Assembly: GCA_026119855.1 (NCBI GenBank)
Contig: JAOWBW010000483.1
Coordinates: 868,001-932,000 of the forward strand
Length of the DNA: 64,000 nt
Direction of reading: 5' to 3'
Origin: Campanula takesimana
Taxonomy: Eukaryota > Streptophyta > Magnoliopsida > Asterales > Campanulaceae
Position numbers and translations under genes: made by a program
Notes under the pieces: model-generated
Database searches by the model: none
Told to the model about the DNA's origin: nothing
Seen by the model: only the letters and a program-made list of their open reading frames with translations
Shown: one piece after another, positions 21,614 through 34,180 of the stretch
Layout: every line of letters starts with the position of its first letter
Numbering within the stretch: position 1 is the first letter of the stretch

Positions 21614-22145
21614 TTAACGTGTTTCCAAACTTCTTTTTAGAATCTTTGGGAATGCTTTTGTGTGGGTCAAACTCTCGTCCCCGTTTGTTGATTTTGTGCT
21701 TATTTTGTGTGTGTATGTTTCTGTTTTGATTTCTATGAGTGAGACTGTTCTGGAAATTCAAATAAACTGGGGTTTGATGATCAGAAGCTGAAAGTTTGCA
21801 AAAAATAATGGATCTCCTGCTCTAGCCGTACGGCTAGTTTGTCTGGGCCCATAGAATGTTTCAAATAACAATTTTGTGCAGGGCAAAAAATTCTGATGGT
21901 CCCCTTTGCTTCTTCTGGTCCAGGTTCAATTTACAGCCTCTACTTGTGCACTTTTACCTTCTTTTCCTTAGCCAAATTGGATTTTAAAAGTCTTGGTCAT
22001 GCACAAACTTTTTTGGACATAAAATTGGGTTTCAAAAGCCTTATTGTGCATGATCCCTTTTCATAAAGTTTTGGTCTTCAAAACCTTTTATTGTGCATAA
22101 CCTTGTTTCATAAATGATTTTCAAAAGGTTTTTCCTTGTTGTAAA
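21614..22145 (+). other. Tat-3 leader, part before Copia-3
   Basis: AT-rich and noncoding. Three or four loose repeats of TTTTGGTCTTCAAAACC and TTGTGCATAACC occur. The same pattern resumes at 32071, supporting the Copia-3 boundaries. GTAAA at 22141-22145 is the candidate Copia-3 TSD. Confidence 0.65.
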
Positions 22146-22727
22146 TGTTGTTCGAATATATGTCCTAGACCTAGAATTGATTAATCCCAATCATAGTTAA
22201 CACTTAGGATCCCCCAATTTTATTACATTTTAAGGTATCCTTAGGATTCTTTGTGACCAGCACAGGTGTATTACAACTCTTCAATCAAGGCAAACCAGCC
22301 AAAGGAAGCAAATTAGTAGACAAGAATTCAACTTGCCGATCAACTTAGTACTCATGTTGCCGACGACATAAACAATCAGCAAGGACATTCTGAACCTTAC
22401 TGACAGTCATGTTCCATCGTTCTATCTCAAAGTCAACTTACTGATTGTCTTTGTCCTTTCTGTACTATCTTATCAGAAAGTTGTTAATCACCTCTGTTAT
22501 GATTACTGCGCCATCTGACACATAGCTATTTTTAGCTCTACACTGTCTCTACTTGCTTTTGCAGGTAACCGGTTGAGACAAAAGGTTCTTTACCCATCAG
22601 ACTTTTGCAAGCATGCGTGTACTCCATATCTTCGCCATTAATGCTAAGATACCGCATTTATGCTCCTCAACCACCCAGCTGGAAATTCAAATTTGCAAGC
22701 CTTCTTCCTCAAGACTAAAGTCATTTA
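22146..22727 (+). repeat. Copia-3 5' LTR, truncated
   Basis: Matches the 3' LTR from 30689 to about 31280, then stops abruptly after AAGTCATTTA and continues as gag sequence. The remaining 0.8 kb of the LTR (including its TATA box), the PBS and the gag start are deleted. Confidence 0.88.
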
Positions 22728-23640
22728 AAGATGAAATGGTAGAGACAATGGATGAACTTTTTATTGATCATGAGAAGCTGAGTAGCGTTCATAAAGTGAT
22801 GGCTGTTGATTTCAATAGAATTTCTGCAGAGAATGAATTGCTTGTGTCTGAACTTAAAGTTCTTAAAGGACGTGAGCTTGAGTCTTTTCCTCTAAAGAAA
22901 GAAAACCTGGATCTCAAAAGCCACGTGGCAGTATTGATAGCTCAGATCAAGATCTTTTGAAAAGAAACTATTATCTCTCAAGGACTATTGATTCTTACAC
23001 AAAATCTAGAGTTGCTGTTGAAACAATCCTACAGACCCAAATGTCATATAAGGACCAATCTGGGTTAGGATTTGATTCCAGCAGCAGTAGCTCTACTGAA
23101 ACTTGTGCGACCGAGAAAAATGATGAGAAAGTTGAATGTAGTCCTGTTAACTCAGTGCATAAGGATGCTAAGCCAATATACAGTGTTGTGGCTATGAAGT
23201 ATCCTAAGAACCAGAACAAAAGGAATGATAAGCACAAACAAAGATATGTTAAGGTTGCTGATACTGAGTCTGCCGATAATGGTATTCTTGGTGAATACAT
23301 TAGCAGAGCAAGTGCTGCCGGTCTAACCACCTCTGCTGCCGATGGACAAGTACCTAAAAAGGTAACTGCCTAAGGTAAACAGAATGGAAAGAAAGGCAAC
23401 ACTATCACCTTTAAACCTACTAAGTTTGTGCCTGCTCAATTCTCTAGTTCTGCCGATGCACTGACTAAACAGAATGATGTTCTACCGACTCCACAGCCTA
23501 TCAGTTAAGTGAGATGTTCTAATTGTTCTGATTATGGTCACAAGGCTCATGAATGCCTCTTGAAGCACCTATCTGGACCCACTGAGGTTGCATCCTCTAG
23601 TGGTGGCCAGATGTGGTTGCCAAAGAGGAACTAACCCTCG
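22728..23640 (+). pseudogene. Copia-3 gag, C-terminal remnant
   Basis: Begins directly at the deletion junction. Frame 22613-22960 has a heptad-like coiled-coil stretch (MDELFIDHEKLSSVHKVMAV). Frame 22957-23373 is Ser/Asp-rich. After a stop at 23371, sequence around 23515-23560 encodes the knuckle CSNCSDYGHKAHEC (C-x2-C-x4-H-x4-C). The capsid core is missing. Confidence 0.78.
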
Positions 23641-23679
23641 GACCCAAGAATAACGGGGACCATAAGCATACTGTTTTAT

Positions 23680-25360
23680 TTCAGGAATGCTTTATGGCCT
23701 CAACTGGTGCAAGTAAGGATTTGTGGATTCTAGATAGTGGCTGTTCATGACACATGACAGGATTTGCAGATCTACTTGCCGATATCTCAAAAGCATTAGG
23801 TCCCCCAGTGGTTTAAGGTGATAATACCAAAGTAAAAATCATCGGCATAGGTACCATCAAGAGAGGTGCAGTAACTGTACAGAACGTCTCTCTAGTGGAT
23901 GGTCTGAAACACAACCTTCTATCAATATCACAATTCTGTGATAAAGGAATGCAATGTGTATTTACTATTTCTAGTTGCTATGTGAAAGACATTGCTTCTA
24001 GTGAAACTCTTCTCACTGCTAAACGTAAAGGTAACATTTATGCAGTAGACTTAAGTGCTATTACTGGTATTTCTAATGTTTGTTTTGTAGCTAAGAACAT
24101 CAGTGAGAACTCATGGCTATGGCACAAGAGACTCAGTCACTTGAACTTCAAATATCTATCTTAGCTTGCCGGTTCAAATATAGTTACCGGTCTACCTCAA
24201 GTTTCTGCTGATCAAGCAAAGAAATGCAAGGCCTGCCAGCTTGGAAAACAACATAAATCATCCTTCTGAAGCAAGCCCTGCATGTTAACTTCTAAGTGCC
24301 TCCAATTGCTACATATGGATCTATTTGGCCCCACAACTACAGCAAGTATTGGGGGAAGTAGATACACCTTGGTTGTAGTAGATGATTTCTCTAGATATAC
24401 TTAGGTAGAAACCTTCAGTCACAAGGATGATACATATGCTGTTGCTACCAAGCTATTCAGACTACTACAGACCCAGAAAGAAAGCGATATCATCAGTATG
24501 AGATCAGACAACGGCACTAAATTCAAGAACAATGGTATTGCTCAGTATTATGATGATCATGGTATAGACCACAACTTCTCAGCTGCCGGTACACCACAAC
24601 AAAATGGTGTCGTTGAAAGAAAGAACAGAACTCTCATTGAAGCTGGTTAGACCATGATTGCTGAAGCTAAGCTGTCGAAATACTTTTGGGCTGAAGCCAT
24701 CAATACCACCTGCTTCACTCAGAACAGATCTATAATCAACAAATTCCATAACAAGACTCCTTATGAACTCTGGAGAGGCAGAATTCCCAACATTGGATTC
24801 TTCAAAATATTTGGCTGCAAATGTTACGTGCTTTACAACGGTAAGGAGCACAGAGGTAAATTTGATGAGAAAGCTGATGAAGGAATCTTTGTTGGATACG
24901 CCAAACATAGTAAGGCCATTTGAGTTTTTAATAAGAAACTTCTGAAAATTGTTGAATCCGTTCATGTAACCTTTGATGAATTTGATTTGTTAGAGTCTGA
25001 CAAGACTCCTAATAGTACTAATGCTTCTAGTGCTCATGAGACAGGTGAATCCAGTAATTCTAACCCTGCAGGTTAAGTACCAGCTGCAGATCCAGTCATT
25101 TCAGTAGAAGAACCAACAGATACTCAGTATTTTCCATCATCGGCAGATCATGATCATACTGATAACTTTCATAATCCATTTGCTGATGTAAACTCTGCTG
25201 ATCATCCTGAAGACAGATCTAGACCTCAACCAATTTCTGTTATAAGACCTAATCCTCCAAGTTTTCATCCACCTCTCACTCAAAACTCTTCCTCTCCTCC
25301 ACCATCTGCTGACCTTGATCCTCCTCTAGAATCTTTACATCAAGAATCAGTAAGACATGA
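23680..25360 (+). pseudogene. Copia-3 protease and integrase (broken)
   Basis: Protease: LWILDSGCS near 23722, the copia D-S-G site, interrupted by a stop right after it. GAG-pre-integrase: WLWHKRLSHLNFKYLS with CKACQLGK at about 24110-24250. Integrase core: HMDLFGP, RSDNG and PQQNGVVERKNR at about 24310-24620, so all three catalytic acids remain. Stops at 24162, 24402 and 24648 break it. The connection to RT (24960-25360) is low-complexity Ser/Pro/Asp. Confidence 0.85.
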
Positions 25361-25361
25361 T

Positions 25362-26993
25362 GTGCCGAGAGAAGTTAGAGCAGTTCATGATCATCCATTA
25401 GAAAATGTGATTGGTGATGTCTTTGGTCCCAGATTGACAAGGAACCTCAGCAAAGCATTTGATGAAAGTCTCTTCTCATCTGCTATGGTCTCCAACATAG
25501 ACCAAAAGAAGACTGAAGAAGCTCTTGCCGATCCTGGTTGGGTTGAAGCCATGCAAGAGGAACTGAATCAGTTTGAAAGATGCAAAGTATGGGAACTTGT
25601 GCCAAGACCAACTTCTCAGCAAGTTATTGGTACAAATTGGGTCTACAGGAACAAGTTGGATGAAGCTGGGAATATCACTAGAAACAAAGCAAGGTTAGTT
25701 GCTAAAGGCTATCATCAAGAAGAAGGGATTGACTACGACGAGACATTTTTTCCGGTTGCAAGATTGGAAGCTATAAGACTTTTCTTAGCCTATACTGCCT
25801 TCAAAGAATTCAAGCTATATCAAATGGACGTGAAAAGTGCCTTCTTGAATGGAGAACTCCAAGAACTTGTTTATGTTGAACAACCACCTGGTTTTGAGGA
25901 CTCTAAGAAGCCTAATCATGTCTACCGATTGAAGAAAGCTCTCTATGGCTTGAAGTAAGCTCCAAGGGCATGGTATGAAACCCTTTCTAAGTTCTTACTT
26001 AGTGATGGCTTAGGTTTCACTCGAGGTAAAATCGATACTACTTTATTTGTTGCCAAGTATAAGGGTCATTCATTGTTTTGTTCAAATATATGTCGATGAT
26101 ATTTTTTTGGTTCTACTAACGAATCACTTTGCAAGAGATTTGAGAAGCTAATGCAGAGCAAGTTCGAGATGAGCATGATGGGTGAACTAACATATTTCCT
26201 TGGACTTCAAGTCAAGCAAACCAATGAGGGAATATTCATCAGTCAAGCTAAGTATGCAAAAGAATTAATCAAGAAATTTGGCTTTGAAAATGCTCATTCT
26301 CAAAGCACACCAATGGACACTAACATTCATTTAGATAAGGATGAGTCCAGTAAGAAGGTAGATATGACTATCTACCGAGGTATGATTGGCTCACTCCTCT
26401 ATCTAACTACCAGTAGACCAGATATTATGTTTGTTGTTTGTGTTTGTGCCAGGTTTCAAGCTGACCCAAGGGAATCTCATCTGCAGGCTGTTAAATGTAT
26501 TATTAAATACTTATATGGTTCTGCTAACCTTGGATTATGGTATGCTAGAGATTCATCTTTTAATCTAATAGGTTATTCAGATTCAGACTTTGTAGCTTGT
26601 AGGGTAACCAGAAAAAGTACAAGTGGAACATGCCAATTTCTTAGTGATCGGTTGGTGTCTTGGTCTTGTAAAAAGCAGGCATCAATTTCCACTTCAGCTA
26701 CTGAAGCTGAGTACATAGCTGCCGGTAGTTGCTGTTCACAGATCCTTTAGATGAAGCAGCAGCTGGTTGAATATGGAGTTCCATCTCAAGTTTGTCCCAT
26801 TTACTGTGACAATCAATCTGCTATCTCAGTATCAAACAATCCAGTCATGCATTCTAAAACCAAACACATAGACATCAAATACCACTTTCTGAAAGAACAT
26901 GTAGAAAAGGGAAATGTTGTGCTGCTCAAGGTTTCATACCGACTTCCAAAGAGCATATATACTGACAAAGCCCTTAGATCAGAAAAGATTTGA
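25362..26993 (+). pseudogene. Copia-3 reverse transcriptase and RNase H (broken)
   Basis: RT: VIGTNWVYRNKLDEAGNI, ARLVAKGYHQEEGIDYDETFFPVARL and QMDVKSAFLNGEL in frame 25362-25958, which ends at a TAA after ALYGLK. YVDD is encoded around 26088-26100 but a frameshift follows. Frame 26151-26750 continues with LTYFLGLQV, MIGSLLYLTTSRPDI and the RNase H motifs GYSDSDFV and SWSCKKQASISTSATEAEYIA. Frame 26751-26993 has YCDNQSAI and KTKHIDIKYHF. Three disruptions are evident. Confidence 0.92.
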
Positions 26994-27773
26994 ATTCCTC
27001 AGAGGTGAACTAGGTATGATTGATTATTATGGTTAAAATTGTGTTGACTTTGCTACTTGTGTTAGTCTGCCAATCAAATCAGCAAAGCAACTATGTTTTG
27101 CCGACGAACATTATGCCGATAATATCTTGCCGATCAACATCTTGTCAAATTATGTCTTGCCGATCTACCAAAATTCAAAAATTCAAAATTCATCGGTAGA
27201 TCTCCTCTTAACGGATAAGGATTCTCTGACACATGATGTAAGCAAAGTCAAATCAAAGGTACAATAGGTCACACCATCTCTCTGACACGTGTGTGCACCG
27301 CCTTACCCAAATCGTGTCAAAGATATATCCCAAATCCTTGTGATAAATCAATAAGGTAAATTTTATGCTTACTATATTATTGTTGCCTTCTTTACCCTTT
27401 CTCTCTCCTAAGTTTAACCGTCTATTTTAAAACCGTCCAGTGCACGCATTAAATTCATTGTGTGCGCACGTACTCCGATATGCTCGCTACAGTTAAACTC
27501 ATCATTAATTCTCTTTCTCCCATGTAAACCCTTCCTATTCCCTCTCTCTCTTCCATAACATATAAAAGCTTCACTTAAAACTCTTCTTATTCTTTTCGCT
27601 CTTCACTCTCCCTGTTGCTTGTGTTCACCTTCATCATCTCGTATTTCCTACCAGTTTTCAACTGATCTTACTCTAATCTCTGGTAACTACTTGATGATTT
27701 TACACTTGTTTTCCAAACTTATTTTGATTTATCAGATTTTAACTTGTGAGATTTCTTGAGTGTTTTTGCAGAA
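26994..27773 (+). promoter_or_regulatory. Promoter-like region and 5' UTR intron before the Copia-3 extra gene
   Basis: Not coding. TATAAAAG at 27561-27568 follows a pyrimidine-rich stretch, as in plant pol II promoters. A candidate 5' UTR intron starts GTAACT at 27683 and ends TTTTTGCAG at 27771, two bases before the ATG at 27774. TGCCGAT words recur at about 27100-27170, as they do elsewhere in this element. Confidence 0.5.
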
Positions 27774-30330
27774 ATGTCTAGCAACGAGAAGGATATCTAT
27801 GGAGGCTACGTTGACTCTCTGTTCTTCGACGAATCAACCGATGGGGATTTCTTGAAGAATTTATTGATTGGCTCTCTACTCGATTCCTTCATCTCTCCGA
27901 CAGGGATTGAATTCATCTTTCTGAATCAAGTATAAGAGTTCTTCTCAAATGCCTCAGTCATCACTGCTCCAAATGACCCTTCTACTTTTGTCTCCATTAA
28001 CTACTCTGTCGCAGGCATTCCTATCTCTGTATCTCCATCGTCTATTTCAGAAGTATTTCCTTTACTTGGGAATGAGGGTGTTGACTCCATTACTGATGAC
28101 AAGACCTTGGACAAGGCATGGACTCTAATGAGAGGAGCCGGTCCTAGGCTTAGTGGAGATAATCATCTAAAGGCTCATTACAGGAGGAGATTCTATGTAC
28201 TTGCCGAGATTGTTGACAGATGCTTGGTCTGCAGATCTGGCTCTCACAGCCATGTTACCGATATACAGTTTGAAGCAATGGCAGCCATTGTGTTGCAAGA
28301 AGAATTCAACTGGTGTGCCTACCTGTTCAGGGTCATTGCTATTGCTGCTATTAAATGGAAGGAGGATAGAAGAAAGAACAAGGCTTACCCTGGTAAGGGA
28401 TGCCATTATTTGCTGACTCAGTACTAGCTAGTGATGGCTTTAAGCGTGGCTCTGCTGATAAATCTGTTGAAAAGATTGTTGAGAAAACTTCAGACACTCA
28501 ACCTGCTGATGAAGACCTTGCTGATGAGCCAACTTCAGACACTCATCAATCTGAGCAAACTACTGACACTCAGATCATTCTTGCTGATGAAGCCTCTGAG
28601 AAAACTTTGGCCACTCAGATTATTCAGGTCTCTCTCTCTCTTCTGCTGATATGATCCTGGTGGAATCTACTGGTGTTAAGGATATTATTGAGCTGGGAGG
28701 AGGTGCCAATGCTGAGATAGCTGTTCCAGCTGATCAGATTGCTAACCTTGATGCGTTAATTGCTGCTGACTTGCAGTTTGAGGAATTTCAGGATGCTTTA
28801 CTTGCTCCTGATTCCTTTCCCCTTCTGCCTGCTCCAGAAGCCCTTCCTGCTCTAGCTATTGGATCTGCTGCTGTTGTCAGTACTGCCAATGGAAATGAAA
28901 TCTCAGATGAGATAGATCTTGAGGACTACATGGAGCTACCGACACCTACCCTGCAGCAAATTCCCAATCCCTTTGGTCCAAACCATTCTTTTCTTGTTGG
29001 CTCAACTAGTGAGCAACCTACATTCTTACCATGGATCAAGCCTGATTTCAAAAGGAAGAAAGGGAAGGCTCCCCGGGTGTCAAAGCTCAAAGTGATTAAA
29101 CTTGTCTATGATCCTCTTCATTGCTTGCCTGGGAAGTTAAAGGAGGAAAAATCCACTTGCCTGGTCCCTCTCTTAAGGAGGTTTGCATCGTCACGAATGG
29201 GTGGATGAGAAGATGCTTGATGATCAACGACGAACTTCATGATTTACTTGAATTCAGAGCTACAAAATTCTCGTGGTCTACTTTTCTTGGTCAAATCTAC
29301 CGCTGTTGCACTGACTTTGCCGTTGTTTCATCCTCGCCAGCGTGCTGATCACTTGGTTTATACCTCAAGGCTGATGAATGCCGAGTTGATGGCCATGATT
29401 CTTGAAGGTCGTGCCTACTTGAACTTCATTCTGGCCTTATTTCTTTCTATGGAAGACGGTGGTGTTTTCCATCCGCCTAGAGTGCGTGAAATAATTGTGC
29501 ATCCTGCATTCCCTCTGTCGTTCTTCCAAAGCTTTTGTGCTGCCGACCTAATCTCTTCAACATCTGTTCCTACTGACTACTACATGCCTGCCGATGCGGC
29601 TGCTCTTCAACAGTTTCTGCTCATTCCTTCTGTTCCTGTTCCTTCTTCACCCTCTGAGCTGATCAACTTTTCATCTGATGATGAGATGGTTGCTGATGAT
29701 GTTCTTGTCGAGGATGCTGATTTGAATAATGAAGACTTTGTCTCTTCTTTGATAGTCCCATCTTCTGTCAGTGTCTTCCAGCCGGCCATTATTAACAGCT
29801 TATATAAGTATTTGCGCCTTGGTGATGGAGATTTCTCAAATCAGCAAGTGCCTGCCACTCGTGCTGATATTGGTGATATGGGTCTCTCTCTTGCCGACCT
29901 AATTAAGGATGTTCACAAGGATATTGTTAAGAGACTACTTAAGTCCAATCAGGAGGAGGAGAATAGGCGAGTCAAAGACTTGAAAGAGCTTCTTGCTGAT
30001 AGAGAGGACCGACTGATGACGCTTTCTGAGTCTTTGGGAAACATGCATTCCATTCAGAAGCAACTTGTTGATGACCGCAAACTTCAGATCAGAGACCAGG
30101 TGACTATTGAAGACGAGCTAGCTTCTACCAAGACCTCTCTTGCTGATGCTCAACTAAAAATTGATGCTCTTGAAGCCAACAACAAAATGCTAACTGAGAG
30201 ATTGGAAAGTGCACAGACAAGACAGAAGAGGAAAGCTGAAAAAGAGGCTGCTAGAGCAAAGAAGAAGGCCAAGCGTACTGGATCTACATCAAAGGTTGCT
30301 GATCAACCAGAAAACCCTCCCGTGTCTTGA
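27774..30330 (+). pseudogene. Copia-3 extra gene after pol (coiled-coil protein, broken)
   Basis: Reading from the ATG at 27774 gives MSSNEKDIYGGYVDSLFF, then a stop at 27933. Frames 28107-28427, 28400-28654, 28651-29208 and 29239-30330 follow in order. The middle part (AWTLMRGAGPRLSG, HYRRRFYVLAEIVDR) resembles plant transposon proteins of uncertain role. The last 363 codons end in a long coiled coil (DLKELLADREDRLMTLSESL, KIDALEANNKML) and a basic tail (KRKAEKEAARAKKKAKR), possibly a nuclear signal. No signal peptide or membrane segment is seen, so an envelope role is not supported. Confidence 0.6.
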
Positions 30331-30688
30331 GTCAATGTAGCCAATGATATAGATATCTTGAAGATCTTCAAAGATATATCCAACAAATTTTTTGCTAACA
30401 TTTGTTTGTGTGTTTGCTTATATCTTGTTATGTTCTTATAATATATCTGCTGTTCTTCATGCTAACTTTGTCTTGCAGATTATTACTCATCTCCTGATCA
30501 TTACTAATCAGCAATCAATCCTTCTTTCCATTTTATTTTGTATTTTTTTTCTTTACCTTTACTTGACATATCGTGTGACTTGGCTTAGGGAATGAAAATA
30601 AATTGACATTGGTTGAAACCATTCTTTTACTAAGCTATGATAGATGTTCTAGTATAGGGTGATTGGACTTAATAAATTAGGAGGAGAT
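30331..30688 (+). other. Copia-3 3' untranslated region and PPT
   Basis: AT-rich, no gene. The purine tract AGGAGGAGAT at about 30679-30688 directly precedes the LTR start and is the likely PPT. Confidence 0.65.
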
Positions 30689-32065
30689 TGTTGTTCGAAT
30701 ATATGTCCTAGACCTAGAATTGCTTAATTCCAATCTTAGTTAACACTTAGGATCCCCCAATTTTTTATTAGAACCTTTTTAAGGTATCCTTAGGATTCTT
30801 TGTGACCAGCACAGGTGTATTACAACTCTTCAATCAAGGCAAACCAGCCAAAGGAAGCAAATCAGCAGACAAGAATTCAACTTGCCGATCAAACTTAGTA
30901 CTCATGTTGCCGATGACATAAACAATCAGCAAGGACAATCTGAACCTTACTGACAGTCAGGTTTCATCGTTCTATCTCAAAGTCAACTTACTGATTGTCT
31001 CTGTCCTTTCTGTACTATCTTATCAGAAAGTTGTTAATCTACTCTGTTATGATTACTGCGCCATCTAACACATAGCTATTTTTAGCTCTACTCTATCTCT
31101 ACTTGATTTTGCAGGTAACCGGTTGAGACAAAAGGGTCTTTACCCATCAGACTTTTGCAAGCATGCGTGTACTCCATATCTTCGCCATTAATGCTAAAGA
31201 TACCGCATTTAATACTCCTCAACCACCCAGCTGGAAATTCAAATTTGCAAGCCTTCTTCCTCAAGACTAAAGTCATTTACTCCTCCTATAAATAGAGGAC
31301 TTAGTGCATTGAAGAAGGTTGGTGAAATTAGAGCATTGAAGAGAGTTGAATGTTTTGAGTATTCATTGAAGCTCAAACATTCTGTCCAGATAATCATTAG
31401 ACATTTATTAGGACATACACTTGTGCACAAACTCATCAACAAATGTCAGTATTCCCGAACTAGATCATTTAAGGAATACGTTGCTTGAGTTACTCACACA
31501 CCCACCTGAGTGAGATAAGTTCTCTTGGACTTGCCGCTCAAAAACACTTGGTCAGATTTGTATTATGATCCATTAGTGATCTCTAGAATTTAGTCTTTGT
31601 TTCCGGTAAAGTCGTGCTTGTAATAGACTAGAGATATCTAATAGTACTCTTAACCCAAATCCAAGTTCTGACCAAACTTGGCAGAGGACGTAGCAGTATC
31701 TACACTGTGAACTTCTCCAAATCATTGTCTCCCCTGTTGCTTACTTTGTCCTTGCCGGTTGGAACTCTATCACCGGCAGATCGCATATGGTTCTACTGAT
31801 TCATTGTAATTTCCATTCACCAATCTCTTGAAACTGCATTGAACTCTTAGAAACTACTTCGTGTTTAAACCAAGCTCTCAAAACCATTTCATACTGATTT
31901 TGTGTGAGTTAAACTAAGTCATATCTTCTCCGCTGCGCTTACTGATAATAGTTTGCAAACTGATAAGTGACTTTGTATTTATAAAAGTGTTTCTTTGTAA
32001 AAGTTTTTAAAAAGGCTATTCACCCCCCCCCCTCTAGCCTATTTTCCTACCAATTGGGCCTAAAA
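30689..32065 (+). repeat. Copia-3 3' LTR
   Basis: Starts TGTTGTTCG. TATAAATA at 31287-31294 is the likely TATA box. It ends near CACCCCCCCCCCTCTAGCC (about 32020-32040), a usual copia LTR end context. The last bases are ambiguous (CCTACCA at 32046-32052, or up to 32065). Unlike the other LTR families here it has no CpG palindromes upstream of TATA. Confidence 0.82.
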
Positions 32066-33341
32066 GTAAAGATTTTTGGTTTTAATACCTTTGGTTGCGC
32101 ACAATCTTTTCATGTACAAATTTTGATTCTTTCTTGTTAATATGCTTGTTTACTTGCTTGTGCAAATTGCTTGTTCATCATAATTGTTCATATAATTGCT
32201 CATGCGATGCTCATGGTATTAAAACGGACCGAAAATTTCTATTTTGACTCAAATGGGAACATAGAAGGCTTCACACAACGCGCACTTGACCTTGTACATG
32301 TTCAAAAAACCCTTTAAACCCGGGATGGATGCCACAATGCAGCTTGATTGGTGCTCTTGTGCCCTTCTCGCGCGCACGGGTCCATTCCACCTCCCCTTCC
32401 GAGCCGAGTCAACCACACATGTCCGTGACACACAAATACCATGACCTTGGTTGGTTTTTGGTCTAGCTCACGTCATCACGTCCTTAATACGTGTCCAAAT
32501 GCTAATTATGGCCAAGTTAACGCCTGAGTCACGACTCCTCGTGAAAGCGAGTGTGACCAAGGTCATCTTTAACCCGGTCCTTGACTCATGCGTTAATTCC
32601 AACCATAATTAACCAAAGTTATGTATTAAGGATAGGTTGACACCGCGTCATTAAGCTCTAATGCTTGACCCATCCTAATCATCTTTAAGCCCAAGGCTAA
32701 GGCCTGAGATCCCTCATTAAAATGAGATCATGCCGGAATTTTGTTAAGGCGTTAAGTCAATCTTAACCTTAACCGGGGTTTACCTATGATAAGAATGGCT
32801 CAGACATTGGCGTTTTGAGACGCACTAGACCCTAGATTTGGCTCTTTCGGTTGGTGGAAGCTGCGTGCCCTATAGGACCCTCGCCCGGGATCGTCCGTCC
32901 TTGGGAGTGTGCAATACAGGTGAAATACGAGGGGTCTATAGACGTAGTGATGGCCTCCACTGATCCAGGATTTAGATTAGTCGCGAAAAAGAAGAGAAAT
33001 CTTTTCCAACCAATTAGGGATAAAATGCGTTTTAAGGGAACTCAATAAATGAAAGCGTGCTTTTGAACTGTGCCCTAACGTTTGCTCATGTGAAAGATCC
33101 CTCAATTAAATTATTTTTTTTTAAAAAAAAAAAAGAGAAATGAAATTGGCAAATTTCCTAAAATGCATGGCTCGGGTCTTTCCCCCCAAAAACTCCTACC
33201 CTTCGAGTCAAATCGGTCTTCCCCTGAGTCAAATCTCCTTGTGTCAATGTTCTTTTTTTTTCTTACTCCAAAGCATGGTTTTCCCAAGAATCTTGCCAAG
33301 ATGTCCTTATGGCTTATGGGCCCTTTGTTCAATAGGAAAGC
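32066..33341 (+). other. Tat-3 leader, part after Copia-3
   Basis: No gene seen. It starts by continuing the TTTTGGTTTTAATACC-type repeats of 21614-22145. A run of about 10 T followed by 12 A lies at 33113-33134. Confidence 0.6.
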
Positions 33342-34180
33342 ATGGCAGCCCGATTGGAGATCGTCGAAAGAACTTTGGACGTCATGCAACAAGTGATGAG
33401 AAGATTGGAGCATGACCAGGATCGCCTATTCGGGATCATTAGCAGGATAAATGAAAAGCTGGCTTTGGAAGGAAGCCGAAGGATATGGGTCCGAATGGTC
33501 CACCCCTGCCTCCGCGAACTTTTGAAAGACCGAGAGAACGATTGGCATCAAGAAAGGGAAAGTATGAGAAATGAGATGAACTCGCAAAGCCATATTCACC
33601 AAGAGGACATGGAAAACATCCAAGCATGCATGAAAACAATGGTAGACGTGATTGTAGATGTCAGAACCTACCTCAGGAATCACCCTCACCTCAAAAGCCA
33701 TCCCATCAGGCCCGTATCTAACAATCCATCCCCGATCATTCCCGTCAGCCCCCAAGTGACCATAAATCACCAAGAAAGCCTACCTCCTCAGCCACAACCC
33801 CAAAATAGGCGCTGGGAAGTAGCCGTTTTAGACCCATCCTCCCCAAGCCAAATCACCATCAAAGAGCCGCCCCGTATCGCCTTTTCCGTGAATTAGGGAT
33901 CCCAAGGGTTCAATTGCTCGACCAGCTGCTTAAGGAGGGAAAGGTCCAACTACTGGACCCAAATAGGCTCCTGGCCGAACATTCCCACCAACGGTTTGAT
34001 GAAACTCAGTTCTGTCGGTATCATCAAGGGGCAGGACACGCCACCAGGGCTTGTGATGCTATGAAAGCAAAATCCAAGAACTCATCGACGAAGGTATCAT
34101 CACCAAGAAGGATGGCAAGTGGGTTTGAACAAAGAAGGAGGAAGAACAAAAAACAGGGGTAGGAGTGGTCTATATTAGGT
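33342..34180 (+). pseudogene. Tat-3 short Gag
   Basis: Starts at ATG 33342 (MAARLEIVERTLDVMQQVMRR), helical and rich in Glu/Arg to about residue 110, then a Pro-rich linker to residue 184. A frameshift at about 33860-33890 moves the frame to 33914-34162, which has LLDQLLKEGKVQLLDP and the knuckle CRYHQGAGHATRACDAM (C-x2-H-x4-H-x4-C). Near the end another shift is needed to reach a normal Tat Gag C-terminus. In all about 280 codons, about half of the Tat-4 Gag, and I see no usual capsid core. No protease follows. Confidence 0.68.

Larger units (their letters stand above)
22146..32065 (+). mobile_element. Copia-3: Ty1/copia (SIRE/Maximus-like layout) with extra 3' gene
   Basis: Direct repeats TGTTGTTCGAATATATGTCC start at 22146 and 30689. 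Between them lie gag, protease-integrase-RT-RNase H in copia order, then an extra gene. It sits in the Tat-3 leader; GTAAA flanks both sides (22141-22145 and 32066-32070). The exact 3' end is uncertain because the expected CA end is at 32051-32052 while the TSD candidate begins at 32066. The layout with an extra ORF after pol suggests the SIRE/Maximus lineage, which is inference. All frames are broken. Confidence 0.87.

Noticed and set aside
27774..30330. Retroviral-type envelope gene of Copia-3
   Set aside because: The position after pol is typical of so-called env-like ORFs, but no signal peptide or membrane-spanning segment is seen; the C-terminal part is a coiled coil with a basic tail.
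33342..34180. Host gene with coiled coil
   Set aside because: It is followed by a Tat-type CHHC knuckle, lies at the gag position between PBS and the conserved 3' block, and is bounded by the Tat-3 LTRs.
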